From positions 2,287,501-2,351,500 of the forward strand of contig NZ_FNUC01000003.1 of NCBI RefSeq assembly GCF_900106035.1: a DNA stretch of 64,000 bases, read 5' to 3'. This document shows, one piece after another, positions 1 through 8,296 of this stretch. Numbering within the stretch: position 1 is the first letter of the stretch; every line of letters begins with the position of its first letter. The translations under genes and the position numbers were made by a program. The stretch comes from Jiangella alba (GTDB lineage Bacteria > Actinomycetota > Actinomycetes > Jiangellales > Jiangellaceae). The notes below the pieces were generated by a model. That model searched no databases. It saw only the letters and a program-made list of their open reading frames with translations, and was not told where the DNA came from.

Positions 1-736
1 CGACGTCTACGCCGCCACCTATCCCGCCGCCGAGCGGAAGAACGAGCGGTTCCACGCGGCGTTCCCGCAGGCCCGGGCCCAGCTGGAGGCCGTGGCGGCG
101 TTCGTCCGCGCGAACGACGTCGTGCTGCCGGACGGCTCGCGGCTGACCGTGCCGCGGTTGCAGGCGCTGGGGCTGGCCCTCGGCGCGAAGTCGGCGATTC
201 CGGGTCTGGTCTACCTGCTGGAGGAGGCGTTCGCCGCCGACGGCGTGCTGTCCGACACCTTCCTCGTCGGCGCCTGGCAGGCCCTCTCGTTCGCGACCCA
301 GCCGCTCTACGCCGTCGTGCACGAGGCCTGCTACGCGCACAACGCGGCGACCCGGTGGTCGGCGCAGCGGGTGGGCGCCGAGCTGGCGCAGTTCGCGCCC
401 GACGCGGACCCGCTGCTGTTCACCGGCGAGATGATCTACCCCTGGATGTTCGAGCACGACCCCGCGCTGATCCCGTTGCGCGACACCGCTCAGCTGCTGG
501 CCGAGCGGGAGTGGGGGCCGCTGTACGACCTCGACCGGCTGGCCGCCAACGAGGTGCCCGTCGCGGCCGCCCTCTACACCGACGACATGTACGTCGACGC
601 AGGTCTGTCCCGTGACACCGCCGCGCGGGTGCGTGGGCTGCGCACCTGGGAGACCAACGCCCACGAGCACGACGGCCTGCGCGAGACCGAGGACGTCGTC
701 GACCGGCTGATCCGGATGAACCGCGGGGAGCTCTGA
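1..736 (+). CDS. Proline iminopeptidase-like alpha/beta hydrolase, C-terminal part
   Basis: The reading frame is open from the left edge (codons begin at base 2), so the N-terminus, with the nucleophile elbow, lies outside the window; a GTG at 92 is internal. The visible 244 residues resemble the C-terminal half of actinobacterial prolyl aminopeptidases of the S33 family, which release N-terminal proline from peptides. Near the end, DDMYVD would hold the catalytic Asp and HEHDGLR the catalytic His; this assignment is from family memory. Its stop codon overlaps the start of the next gene (TGATG), so the two are probably co-transcribed. Confidence 0.8.
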   Translation, partial: DVYAATYPAAERKNERFHAAFPQARAQLEAVAAFVRANDVVLPDGSRLTVPRLQALGLALGAKSAIPGLVYLLEEAFAADGVLSDTFLVGAWQALSFATQPLYAVVHEACYAHNAATRWSAQRVGAELAQFAPDADPLLFTGEMIYPWMFEHDPALIPLRDTAQLLAEREWGPLYDLDRLAANEVPVAAALYTDDMYVDAGLSRDTAARVRGLRTWETNAHEHDGLRETEDVVDRLIRMNRGEL

Positions 737-1524
737 TGGCGAAGCCGCGCTTCACCGTCGTGGCGCGCGGCTACGACCGCGCCCAGGTCGATGCGCACTG
801 CACGCGCATCGAGGCGACGCTGGCGGGGACGGCGGGCACGCTCGCGATCACCGCGGCGGAGGCGGTGAACCCGACGTTCGCCATCGTGCTGCGCGGCTAC
901 GACCACCACGAGGTCGAGGCGTGGGTGCGCGCCCGCGCCGAGCTGCTCCCCGGCGCCGGTGCGCCCGCCCCGTCCGCCTCCGTCGTCCAGCCGCCCGGGC
1001 AGGTGCCGGGCGCCCGGTTCCTGGTCGTTCGGTTGCGTGAGGGGTACGACATCGGCGAGGTCGACGCGTTCGTCGAGCGGATCCGGAACGGCGCGGGGTC
1101 GCTGACCGCCGACGAGGTGAACGCCGTCCAGTTCACGACCGTGCGGCTGCGGGCCGGCTACGACATGCAGGCCGTCGACGAGTACCTGGACGCGGTGGCC
1201 GCGCAGGTGCGCCCCGCAGCTCCGTCCACTGCTCCGGAGTCGACCACGACGGACTGGCGCGAGGCGGTGAACGCGCGGTACGAGCTGCTGAAGGTCGCCG
1301 AACGGCCGGCCGGGGACCGGTTCCGGACCGTGCGGCTGGGGGAGGGCTACGACCTCGGCGAGGTGGACACGTTCGTCGACCACGTCCGCGCGACGCTGGC
1401 CACGAGCCTGACCGCCGCCGAGGTGCGGGCGGCCGAGTTCACCACCGTCCGGCTGCGCGAGGGCTACGACATGCAGACGGTCGACGAGTGGCTCGCCGCG
1501 GTCGCGGCCGCCACCCGGGGCTGA
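736..1524 (+). CDS. DivIVA-like repeat protein (six repeats)
   Basis: This 262-residue protein consists almost wholly of six copies of a motif of the form F-x-x-V-x-L-R-x-GYD-x-x-x-VD-x-F/Y. The GYD core recurs near residues 13, 55, 98, 138, 204 and 244. The motif is the short N-terminal signature of DivIVA-domain proteins, which bind curved membrane and organise pole growth and division. A classical DivIVA/Wag31 has one such motif followed by a long coiled coil; I see no coiled coil here, only linkers rich in Ala, Pro and Glu. Translation is probably coupled to the upstream hydrolase. Function unknown. Confidence 0.8.
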   Translation: MAKPRFTVVARGYDRAQVDAHCTRIEATLAGTAGTLAITAAEAVNPTFAIVLRGYDHHEVEAWVRARAELLPGAGAPAPSASVVQPPGQVPGARFLVVRLREGYDIGEVDAFVERIRNGAGSLTADEVNAVQFTTVRLRAGYDMQAVDEYLDAVAAQVRPAAPSTAPESTTTDWREAVNARYELLKVAERPAGDRFRTVRLGEGYDLGEVDTFVDHVRATLATSLTAAEVRAAEFTTVRLREGYDMQTVDEWLAAVAAATRG

Positions 1525-1532
1525 GCCGGCGG

Positions 1533-2633
1533 TCAGTGCGTCCGCGCGGTCGTCAGCTCGATCAGCTGCGACAGCGCCTTCCGGCCGTCCTCGGTGACGT
1601 CGGCCGAGTCGAGGGTGCTGCGGGCGTCCGCGACCAGGTCGGTGACCAGCGCCTCCACCCGCTCCAGCGCACCCGTCCCGACCAGCACGTCGCGCAGCGC
1701 CGTCACGCCGTCGAGGTCCAGCGCGGGGTCGCCGAGCCGCGCGCCGACGAGCGCCGCCTGCTCGGCCGACGCCCGCTCCAGCGCGTACGCGACCAGCAGC
1801 GTCCGCTTGCCCTCGCGCAGGTCGTCGCCGGTGGGCTTGCCGGTGCGGTCCGGGTCGCCGAAGACGCCGAGGACGTCGTCGCGCAGCTGGAAGGCCTCGC
1901 CGAGAGCCGCGCCGAACCGCCGGTACGACGCCAGCAGCGGCTCCGGCGCACCGGCCAGCGCGCCGCCGATGACCAGCGGGTGCTCGACGGAGTAGCGTGC
2001 CGACTTGTACCGGATGACGGTGCGGGCGCGGTCGGCCTGGCCGCCCGGCAGGGTGCCGCCGCTGACCTGCTCGAGCATGTCGAGGTACTGCCCGCCGCCG
2101 ACCTCGGTGCGCATGCGGTCGAACACCGCCCGTGCGGCCCGCAGCCGGTCGCCGTCGACGTCGGCGTGGTCGAACAGTTCGGCGCTCCACGCCAGCAGCA
2201 TGTCGCCGAGCAGGATCGCGGCCGCCGCGCCGAACCCGTCGGCGTCGCCCTGCCAGCCGGAGTCGCCGTGCAGCGTCGCGAACCGGCGGTGCACGGACGG
2301 CAGCCCGCGGCGGGTGTCGGACGCGTCGATGAGGTCGTCGTGCACCAGCGCCGACGCCTGGAACAGCTCCAGCGCCGCCCCGATCGTCACCAGCGCGTCG
2401 TCGGCCGGGTCGCCACCGGCCGCCCGCCAGCCCCAGTAGGCGAACGTCGGGCGCAGCCGTTTCCCACCGGACAGGAACGCGGCCGCGGCGTCCACCAGCG
2501 GCAACGTCTGCGGGCTGGCCGCGCCGAGCACCTCGCGCTGCCCGTCCAGGAACGCGTCGAGGGTCTGCTGGATGCGCGGCCGCAGGAGGCCGACCGGGTT
2601 GTCGGGGCCCGCGAGGGGCGCTGGGGTCACCAC
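1533..2633 (-). CDS. Polyprenyl (geranylgeranyl-type) diphosphate synthase
   Basis: The 366-residue protein is a trans-isoprenyl diphosphate synthase, which condenses isopentenyl diphosphate onto allylic diphosphates to make C15-C20 or longer chains. The first Asp-rich motif DDLID is at residues 99-103, followed by the expected DTRRG; the second motif region RDDVLGVFGD is at 251-260 with GKPTGDDL after it. GKRLRP near residue 57 is the usual substrate-binding segment. Chain length cannot be read with certainty. A TAGCCT hexamer lies seven bases before the GTG start (minus strand), suggesting a leaderless message. A CrtI-like oxidoreductase lies 2.8 kb away on the same strand. Confidence 0.88.
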   Translation of the reverse strand: MVTPAPLAGPDNPVGLLRPRIQQTLDAFLDGQREVLGAASPQTLPLVDAAAAFLSGGKRLRPTFAYWGWRAAGGDPADDALVTIGAALELFQASALVHDDLIDASDTRRGLPSVHRRFATLHGDSGWQGDADGFGAAAAILLGDMLLAWSAELFDHADVDGDRLRAARAVFDRMRTEVGGGQYLDMLEQVSGGTLPGGQADRARTVIRYKSARYSVEHPLVIGGALAGAPEPLLASYRRFGAALGEAFQLRDDVLGVFGDPDRTGKPTGDDLREGKRTLLVAYALERASAEQAALVGARLGDPALDLDGVTALRDVLVGTGALERVEALVTDLVADARSTLDSADVTEDGRKALSQLIELTTARTH

Positions 2634-2643
2634 GCCTGCAAGG

Positions 2644-3600
2644 CTAGGGGGTGGCTTCGGCGAGGGCGGCTTCGAGGTCGTCGAGGATCGCGTGCGCGCC
2701 GCGGTAGGTCGAGCTGCCCCACACGTCGTAGTCGGCGTCGACGACCTTGCCGGCCTGCGCCGCCGGGAGGTTCTGCCACAGCGCCGACGACGTGATGGTC
2801 TCGCGCGCGCCGGTGTTCTCGCCGTTGGCCAGCACGAAGACGACGTCGCCGTCGGCCTCGGGGATGAGCTCCAGGCTGATCTCGATGAAGTCGCGGTCCG
2901 GGTCGGGCTCCAGCTGGCCGGCCGGGCGGGCGAAGCCGACGTCGTCGAGCACCTGGCCGGGGAACGACGCCGGCGTCTCCAGCCGCAGCACGTCGGCGGC
3001 CTGCACCCGGACCAGGGAGACCTCGACGGCGCCCGGGTCGCCGACGGCGTCGCGGACCTGCTGGACGTGCTCGTCGTACTCGGCCACGACCTCGTCGGCC
3101 CGCTCGGGAACGCCCAGTGCCTCGGCCAGCTCCTCGACGTGCGAGCGCCAGCTGCCGGTGCCGTCCCAGGTCAGCGACACCGTCGGGGCGATCTGCGAGA
3201 GGTCGTCGTAGGCGTCGGCGAGCGCGGCGATGTCGACGCTGACGATGAGGTCGGGGTCGGCGACGGCCAGCGCCTCGATGTCGGGCTCGTTCGTGGCGCC
3301 GACGATCTCGAGGTCCTCGACGGGGAAGTCGTCCGGGAGGAACGTGGCGAGGTCGGCGCCGTCGCCCGTCTCGGCCGCCGTGGCGACCGGCTCGAACCCG
3401 AGGTCGACCAGCGCGGACAGCGTCGGGCGCCACAGCACGGCGATGCGCTGCGGGTCGTCGGGCACCTCGGTCTCGCCCTGGGCGTGGACGACGGTGTGCG
3501 TGGTCCCGCCGGTCTCGCCGGCGGCGGGGTCGTCGTCGCCTCCGCACGCGGTGAGCGCGATCAGGGCGGCCAGGGTCAGAGGAGTGGCGAGGCGGCGCAT
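2644..3600 (-). CDS. Iron-siderophore ABC transporter substrate-binding lipoprotein
   Basis: The 318-residue protein starts with a lipoprotein signal: basic start, hydrophobic stretch and lipobox LTAC with Cys at residue 19. The rest matches the FecB/FhuD-type periplasmic-binding fold with a long central helix (EALGVPERADEVVAEYDEHV) and segments such as PQRIAVLWRPTLSALVDLGF. It would bind a ferric siderophore outside the membrane. I chose the ATG at 3600 because it has a GGAG ribosome site and begins the signal peptide; the frame runs further upstream but through the neighbouring gene. It follows the FhuF-like gene by 16 bases, so both probably answer to the iron box upstream. No permease or ATPase gene is adjacent. 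Confidence 0.88.
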   Translation of the reverse strand: MRRLATPLTLAALIALTACGGDDDPAAGETGGTTHTVVHAQGETEVPDDPQRIAVLWRPTLSALVDLGFEPVATAAETGDGADLATFLPDDFPVEDLEIVGATNEPDIEALAVADPDLIVSVDIAALADAYDDLSQIAPTVSLTWDGTGSWRSHVEELAEALGVPERADEVVAEYDEHVQQVRDAVGDPGAVEVSLVRVQAADVLRLETPASFPGQVLDDVGFARPAGQLEPDPDRDFIEISLELIPEADGDVVFVLANGENTGARETITSSALWQNLPAAQAGKVVDADYDVWGSSTYRGAHAILDDLEAALAEATP

Positions 3601-3616
3601 GAGGGTTCTCCGGGGC

Positions 3617-4423
3617 TCAGGACGGACGGCGTTCGAGGGCGGCCCGGCGCTTGGCGACCCGGACCTCGTCGTCGACGTAGGGGCAGCCGCCGCAGAACTC
3701 CGCGGGCTGCTGGGCGGCGTCGCGCGGGCGCAGCTCGTCGACGACGTACTTGAGGCAGCAGGTGCCCTTGACGCTGCCGGCCGCGACGCCGCCGGACCAC
3801 GGCACCCGCAGCATCCGGGGCCGGCGGCGCACCGGCGCACCCAGCGCGACCAGTTCGTCGACGACGGCGCGGGTGCGCCGCCAGGTGTCGTCGGGGTCCA
3901 GGCCGGCGGCGTTGGCGGCGAGCACGGCGGGGCTGCCGAGGCGGTCGGCGACGGAGCTCCACATCGTCCGCACGCCGTACGGGGCCAGCCCGGCCGCCGC
4001 GTCGATGACCGGCGCGAGCAGCGTGTGCAGCCGCCGGGCCACGTCGCCGGCGCCGACGCCGTCGTCGACGTCGCCGCCGGTGAGCGCCAGCCGGTCGAAC
4101 TGGGCGCCGTCGAAATGCACCTGCGTGGTGGACGGTTCCAGCGGCAGGCCGCGGCCGTCGACCAGGTAGCTCGCCAGCAGCGCCGTCGCGACCCGGCCGG
4201 TCAGGCGGAGCACCAGGTACGACGCGGCCACGTTGCGGTGGCCGCCGGCGTCGCCGTCGAGGCGGTCCAGCCAGTCGGCGACGACCCCGGGGCCGGCCGC
4301 GGCGTCGGCGAGCGTCGTCCAGCCGTCGCCGGTGGCCGACGTGACGAACCCGAAGGACGGATGGAGCCGCTCGAGCCGGCGCGCGGCGGCGTCGAGTGGC
4401 TCGGTGGCGGTGACGGCGAACAT
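3617..4423 (-). CDS. FhuF-like (2Fe-2S) ferric-siderophore reductase
   Basis: This 268-residue protein resembles the FhuF family, cytoplasmic proteins that reduce ferric siderophores to release iron. Four cysteines near the C-terminus (222, 223, 244, 247) form a CC-x20-C-x2-C cluster. The classical FhuF spacing is CC-x10-C-x2-C, so this protein has about ten extra residues in the cluster loop. The ATG at 4423 is chosen because upstream codons run through the iron box; the box touches the start codon, so the transcript may be leaderless. It heads a two-gene unit with the siderophore-binding lipoprotein. Confidence 0.82.
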   Translation of the reverse strand: MFAVTATEPLDAAARRLERLHPSFGFVTSATGDGWTTLADAAAGPGVVADWLDRLDGDAGGHRNVAASYLVLRLTGRVATALLASYLVDGRGLPLEPSTTQVHFDGAQFDRLALTGGDVDDGVGAGDVARRLHTLLAPVIDAAAGLAPYGVRTMWSSVADRLGSPAVLAANAAGLDPDDTWRRTRAVVDELVALGAPVRRRPRMLRVPWSGGVAAGSVKGTCCLKYVVDELRPRDAAQQPAEFCGGCPYVDDEVRVAKRRAALERRPS

Positions 4424-4440
4424 AGGTATGGCTAACTTAA
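4422..4440. promoter_or_regulatory. IdeR/DmdR-type iron box
   Basis: On the minus strand this reads TTAAGTTAGCCATACCTAT, matching about 14-15 of 19 positions of the DtxR/IdeR/DmdR consensus TTAGGTTAGSCTMACCTAA. It ends within the start codon of the FhuF-like gene, so bound regulator would block initiation when iron is plentiful. It lies about 80 bases from the divergent metF start. Confidence 0.72.
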
Positions 4441-4520
4441 GTCCTGGCGACGAAGATCGCCAATCGTTCGCACGCTGAGACGATCTGTCCGAAACGCGGA
4501 CGCGCCGGTAGTCTGAGGCG

Positions 4521-5438
4521 ATGGCATTGGGACTTCCGTCGACGATGCCCGGGGGTGCACGCACCATCCGGGAGCTGCTGGCCGCCGGCGGGAGATCGTT
4601 CTCGTTCGAGTTCTTCGCCCCGAAGTCCGAGACCGCCGAGGTCTCCTTCTGGCAGACCATGCGCGACCTCGAGCGGCTGCAGCCGACGTTCGTCTCCGTC
4701 ACGTACGGGGCGGGCGGCACCACCCGCGAGGGCACGGTGCGGCTCACCGAGGGCATCGCCCGCGACACCACGCTCACCGTCGTCGGGCACCTAGCCGCCG
4801 TCGGCCACTCGGTGGCCGAGCTGCGCAACGTCATCGGCCAGTACGCCGACGCGGGCGTGCGCAACTTCCTCGCGCTGCGCGGCGACCCGCCCGGCAACCC
4901 GCAGGGCGAGTGGGTGCAGCACCCGGAGGGCTTCGCGTACGCGGAAGAGCTGGTGCGGCTCATCCGCACGCACGGCGACTTCTGCGTCGGCGTCGCGGCG
5001 TTCCCCGACAAGCACCCGCGCTCGCCCGACCTCGAGACCGACGCCCGGTTCCTGGCCCGCAAGTTCCAGGCCGGCGCCGACTACGCCATCACCCAGATGT
5101 TCTTCCACGCCGACGACTACCTGCGGCTGCGCGACCGCGTCGCGGCGGCCGGGGGAGCGGCGCCGATCATCCCGGGCATCATGCCGGTGACGAACGTGCG
5201 GCAGATCCAGCGCTTCGCCCAGCTGACGGCGGCCGACTTCCCGGAGCCGCTGGCGCGGCGGCTGCTCGCCGTCGAGGACGACCCCGAGGCGGTCCGGGCC
5301 ATCGGCGTCGAGGTGGCGACCGAGCTGTGCGAGCGGCTGCTCGCCGAGGGCGTCCCCGGCCTGCACTTCATCACGCTGAACAAGTCCACGGCGACGCGGG
5401 AGATCTACCAGAACCTCGGCGTCGGCGCGCTCTCCTAG
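4521..5438 (+). CDS. metF: Methylenetetrahydrofolate reductase
   Basis: The 305-residue protein reduces 5,10-methylenetetrahydrofolate to 5-methyltetrahydrofolate with FAD, supplying the methyl group for methionine synthesis. The family signatures are clear: [10 protein letters not shown] near residue 31, [22 protein letters not shown] and a late [10 protein letters not shown], over the typical length of bacterial MetF. A TAGTCT hexamer at 4509-4514 sits six bases before the ATG, which suggests a leaderless message. The stop codon overlaps that of the convergent oxidoreductase within one CTAG. Confidence 0.95.
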   Translation: MALGLPSTMPGGARTIRELLAAGGRSFSFEFFAPKSETAEVSFWQTMRDLERLQPTFVSVTYGAGGTTREGTVRLTEGIARDTTLTVVGHLAAVGHSVAELRNVIGQYADAGVRNFLALRGDPPGNPQGEWVQHPEGFAYAEELVRLIRTHGDFCVGVAAFPDKHPRSPDLETDARFLARKFQAGADYAITQMFFHADDYLRLRDRVAAAGGAAPIIPGIMPVTNVRQIQRFAQLTAADFPEPLARRLLAVEDDPEAVRAIGVEVATELCERLLAEGVPGLHFITLNKSTATREIYQNLGVGALS

Positions 5439-6520
5439 GAACGTCCGATGTCGTCGGCGACGATCGCCGCCGACTGCGCGACCAGCGCGATGCCCGGGCC
5501 CGGGTGCGCGCCCGCGCCGGCGAGGTAGAGCCCGCGGATGCGGGTGACGTTGCCGGGGCGGCGGAAGATCGCGGTGACGCGGCCGGCGGCGGTGCCGTGC
5601 ACGTGGCCGCCGGCGGCGTCGTACCAGCTGATCGCGGGGCCACCGCCGGCGGGGAAGCGGAGCTCCGGCGCCTGGGTCGGGTCGGCCCGGACGGCGGTGG
5701 CGGGCGCCGCGTCGTCCCGGCGCCGCCGGAACGGGCGCCTGCGGTCGTCGGCGAGGTCGCCCGGCGGCGCCGTCCACACGACCGCGTCCGCGTCGACCGT
5801 CGCTCCGCCGGCCAGCGTCACGCCGGTGACCCGCTTGCCGTCGTGCACGGGTGCCCCGGCCGCGGCGTCGTACCGGAACGTCGCGCCCCGCTCGGCGCCG
5901 CGTCCCGCCAGCACCTCGACCAGCCGCGCGACGTCGGCCGTCCACACACCGAACGTCTGCTCCAGGTACGGCAGCACGGTGAGCGCGGCCGGCGCCGTCG
6001 CGGGGTCGGCGCCGTAGCGCGTGGCGTACGACTCCAGCGCGGCCCGCAGGTGCGGCTCGCGCAGTGACGCGGCGACGTCGCGCAATGTCTGGGGGTGCCG
6101 GGGCGCCTTCGCGCCGGTGTGGCCGAGGACCAGCGGCCGCAGCTCGCGCCAGGCGCGGTCCCCGTGCGCGACGACGGCGTCCCACTGCGCGCCCGCCCCC
6201 GCGCCGAACGCGTCGTCGAGGGCGCGCCGGGTGCCGGACGGGCTCGCGTTCGGCACCGCGACCTCGGCGCCGTCGGCGAACACCCACCGCGCCGCGGGGT
6301 CGGCCGGGACGAGGTCCAGCTCGCGCTCCAGCGGGCGGCCGGTCTTGCGGAACAGGTCGCGCAGGACCGCCGGCAGCGTGAACGGCTGCGGGCCGTACCG
6401 GAGCTGGCCGCCGGGCGCCGGGCCCGACTCCACCACCGTCACGTCGTGGCCGAAGTCGGCGAGGGCGAGCGCGGAGCAGAGCCCGGCCAGGCCCGCCCCC
6501 ACGACGACGACGCGCGCCAC
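5435..6520 (-). CDS. CrtI-like FAD-dependent oxidoreductase (short form)
   Basis: The N-terminus holds a dinucleotide-binding fold with GAGLAG at residues 8-13 and an acidic residue after the second strand (VVESG), and the C-terminus ends with a phytoene-desaturase-like block ([18 protein letters not shown]) that contacts FAD. Such enzymes desaturate or isomerise isoprenoid substrates. At 361 residues it is much shorter than usual family members (about 490-530); the middle after [14 protein letters not shown] looks compressed and Arg-rich, so an internal deletion is possible. It converges on metF and lies four bases from the YbaK gene. Confidence 0.75.
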   Translation of the reverse strand: MARVVVVGAGLAGLCSALALADFGHDVTVVESGPAPGGQLRYGPQPFTLPAVLRDLFRKTGRPLERELDLVPADPAARWVFADGAEVAVPNASPSGTRRALDDAFGAGAGAQWDAVVAHGDRAWRELRPLVLGHTGAKAPRHPQTLRDVAASLREPHLRAALESYATRYGADPATAPAALTVLPYLEQTFGVWTADVARLVEVLAGRGAERGATFRYDAAAGAPVHDGKRVTGVTLAGGATVDADAVVWTAPPGDLADDRRRPFRRRRDDAAPATAVRADPTQAPELRFPAGGGPAISWYDAAGGHVHGTAAGRVTAIFRRPGNVTRIRGLYLAGAGAHPGPGIALVAQSAAIVADDIGRS

Positions 6521-6523
6521 GCC

Positions 6524-7015
6524 TCAGCCGGTGACGTCGACGGGGCTGCCGCCGGTGACCCGGACCAGCTCGTCGAACGTCGTCGGGAAGACGGAGTGCG
6601 GGTGGCCGGCCGCGGCCCAGACGCGGTCGTACTTCTGCAGCCAGACGTCGACCAGCGTGCGCACCGGCGCCGGGTGCCCGACCGGGGCGACGCCGCCGAT
6701 GGGCTGGCCGGTGTGCGTGCGGACGAACTCCGGGGTGGCGCGGCCGACCTTCGTGGCGCCGGCCGCCCGGGCCAGCGCCGCGACGTCCGCGCGGTGGGCG
6801 CCGCTGGTGAGGACGAGCAGGGGAGCGCCGTCGCAGTCGAAGATCAGCGAGTTGGCGATGGCGCCGACCTCGCAGCCGAGCTGCTGCGCCGCCGCGGCCG
6901 CCGTGGGCGCGGAGTCGTCGAGTGCGACGATCTCGGGGCTGGTGCCCGCGGCCGCGAGAGCCTCGCGGACGCGCTGCACATTCGGGTGGGCGAGAACCTT
7001 GTCACTGCTGGTCAC
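6524..7015 (-). CDS. YbaK/EbsC-type aminoacyl-tRNA deacylase
   Basis: This 163-residue protein belongs to the YbaK/ProX-like editing domain family, which hydrolyses wrongly charged aminoacyl-tRNAs (Cys- or Ala-tRNAPro in studied members). Typical features include the start VREALAAAG, the segment VGAIANSLIF, the conserved lysine region GATKVGRATPEFVRTHTG and the loop QPIGGVAPVGHP. I start it at the GTG at 7015 because codons further upstream lie in the divergent promoter region and do not resemble the family. It diverges from the DNA-damage-controlled HEPN gene. Confidence 0.88.
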   Translation of the reverse strand: MTSSDKVLAHPNVQRVREALAAAGTSPEIVALDDSAPTAAAAAQQLGCEVGAIANSLIFDCDGAPLLVLTSGAHRADVAALARAAGATKVGRATPEFVRTHTGQPIGGVAPVGHPAPVRTLVDVWLQKYDRVWAAAGHPHSVFPTTFDELVRVTGGSPVDVTG

Positions 7016-7055
7016 AGGGGTCGACCCTACCCTCTCCCGATTCGCTCCCGAGACC

Positions 7056-7078
7056 TTGTCGGTGGCGGGGTGTACATT
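7056..7078 (+). promoter_or_regulatory. PafBC (RecA-NDp) promoter of the HEPN gene
   Basis: TTGTCGGTG at 7056-7064, an 8-base spacer, then TACATT at 7073-7078 is a full match to the RecA-independent DNA-damage promoter consensus TTGTCRGTG-N8-TAnnnT known from mycobacteria and activated by PafBC. Transcription would begin near 7085. Confidence 0.8.
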
Positions 7079-7088
7079 TCTCTGTAGG

Positions 7089-7104
7089 TCGAACAGTCGT
7101 TCGA
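7089..7104. promoter_or_regulatory. LexA (SOS) box
   Basis: TCGAAC-AGTC-GTTCGA is a perfect actinobacterial LexA box. It lies just after the predicted start of transcription from the PafBC promoter and 20 bases before the ATG of the HEPN gene, so LexA would repress this gene until DNA damage. Confidence 0.85.
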
Positions 7105-7123
7105 ACAAGATGCGGAGGCGGCC

Positions 7124-7639
7124 ATGACTGTGGAGATTCAGCAGTACAGCAGGGTGGCGGGCGGCCACGGCCTGCCGGCCCCGCGCACCCGGGCGCCCAT
7201 GGGCCACGCGGCGCTCGATCTCATCGAGCATGCGCGCCTGTGCCTCGCCGAGGCCGCGTCCGCCGGTCACGCCGGCGATCGGTTCGCCGCGGCCCACCTC
7301 GCCGCGCTGCGGGCGGCGGCCGCCGTGCTGGCGGCGAAGGCCCGGCCGGCCGAGAGCGGTCGGGGGCGCGGGCGGCGCGGGCACGGTCCGCGCAACGTGT
7401 GGGAGCTGCTGCCCGGGGTCGCGCCCGAGCTCGCCGAGTGGGCCGCCTTCTTCGGCGCCAACGCCGGCAAGCGGGCCGCCGCCCAGGCCGGCCTGCCCGG
7501 CGCGGTCACCCCTCGCGAGGCCGACGACCTCCTCCGCGAGGCCGACTCCTTCCTCGGGCTGGTCTGCGTCCTGCTCGGCCTGCCCTACCAAGAGCCGCTC
7601 GACGGCCCGGTGGTCGCCATCGTCCCCGGCGCCGCCTGA
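7124..7639 (+). CDS. SAV_6107-family HEPN domain protein
   Basis: The 171-residue protein is largely helical and matches the SAV_6107 HEPN family: an N-terminal variable part, then two helical hairpins (ALDLIEHARLCLAEA, AAHLAALRAAAAVLAAKARP) and the block NVWELLPGVAPELAEWAAFF. I do not see the R-x4-6-H ribonuclease motif of many HEPN toxins. From memory, relatives occur beside imuB and dnaE2 translesion genes in some actinobacteria; here it stands alone. Both a PafBC promoter and a LexA box precede it, so a role in the DNA-damage response is likely. The exact function is unknown. Confidence 0.82.
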   Translation: MTVEIQQYSRVAGGHGLPAPRTRAPMGHAALDLIEHARLCLAEAASAGHAGDRFAAAHLAALRAAAAVLAAKARPAESGRGRGRRGHGPRNVWELLPGVAPELAEWAAFFGANAGKRAAAQAGLPGAVTPREADDLLREADSFLGLVCVLLGLPYQEPLDGPVVAIVPGAA

Positions 7640-8296
7640 GCCTCCGGGGCGGCTGTCCCGGCGCGACGTGCTCGGCGACCCAACGCCCCGGCGTGTTTGG
7701 CGCTCCGCGCCCCGCGACCGGCGCCCCGCGACCGGCGCTCCGCGTGGTTGGCGGTGCGGGCTGACGGCCGCGGTGACGATGTGGCGGCGCTGGCTCGGCG
7801 GTCATGGCACGGCCGTTCGCAGCCCTCACGCCCTGCCACCTGCACGCCCGCCATCTGCACGCCCGCCATCTGCACGCCGTGCCGACTGGGCGCCGTGCCA
7901 TCTGCGCGCCGTGCCATCTGCGCGCCGTGCCATCTGCGCGCCGTGGCACCTTCATGCGCCGCACGTCTGGGAACCATCCGCGGCCGGAATCTGCGCCACC
8001 TCGGCACCCGCAGCGCACGTCCGGGAAGGGCCTGCGGCGGAATCTCCGTCACCCCCCCGCACCCGGGCGCACCCGCGCAGCGCGCGTCCGGGAAGGGTCC
8101 GCGCCCGAATCTGCGCCACCTCGCCACCCCCCGGCGCCCACGCACCTGGGCGCACCCGCATCCCGGCGCACCCGCGTGCCGGGCGGCCCGCCGTGCTCTC
8201 GCGCTCCACTCGCACCTCCACCAGGCGCCGGGAAGTCCTGGGGCGGCCACCGTGTTATGTCAGTTGTCTTGTCTGTCCGATGTCGGGAGAGCCGCC
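7640..8296. repeat. Repeat-rich intergenic region
   Basis: No convincing gene fills these 657 bases. Three kinds of repeat occur. Near 7700-7745 a 14-base GC-rich unit (GCGCCCCGCGACCG) recurs. From 7830 to 7946 there are two or three 15-16-base units (GCCCGCCATCTGCAC) followed by three exact 16-base units (CGCCGTGCCATCTGCG at 7891, 7907 and 7923) with degenerate flanking units. From 7964, 8018 and 8085 a longer unit beginning CGTCYGGGAA and running into GAATCTGCGCCACCTC recurs three times. The 15/16-base periods are not consistent with coding. The strand is C-rich. Open frames here have amino-acid repeats only as a by-product. Confidence 0.75.

Noticed and set aside
7830-7946. Possible CRISPR array
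   Set aside because: The 15-16-base units are directly adjacent with no unique spacers and no cas genes nearby; these are plain tandem repeats.
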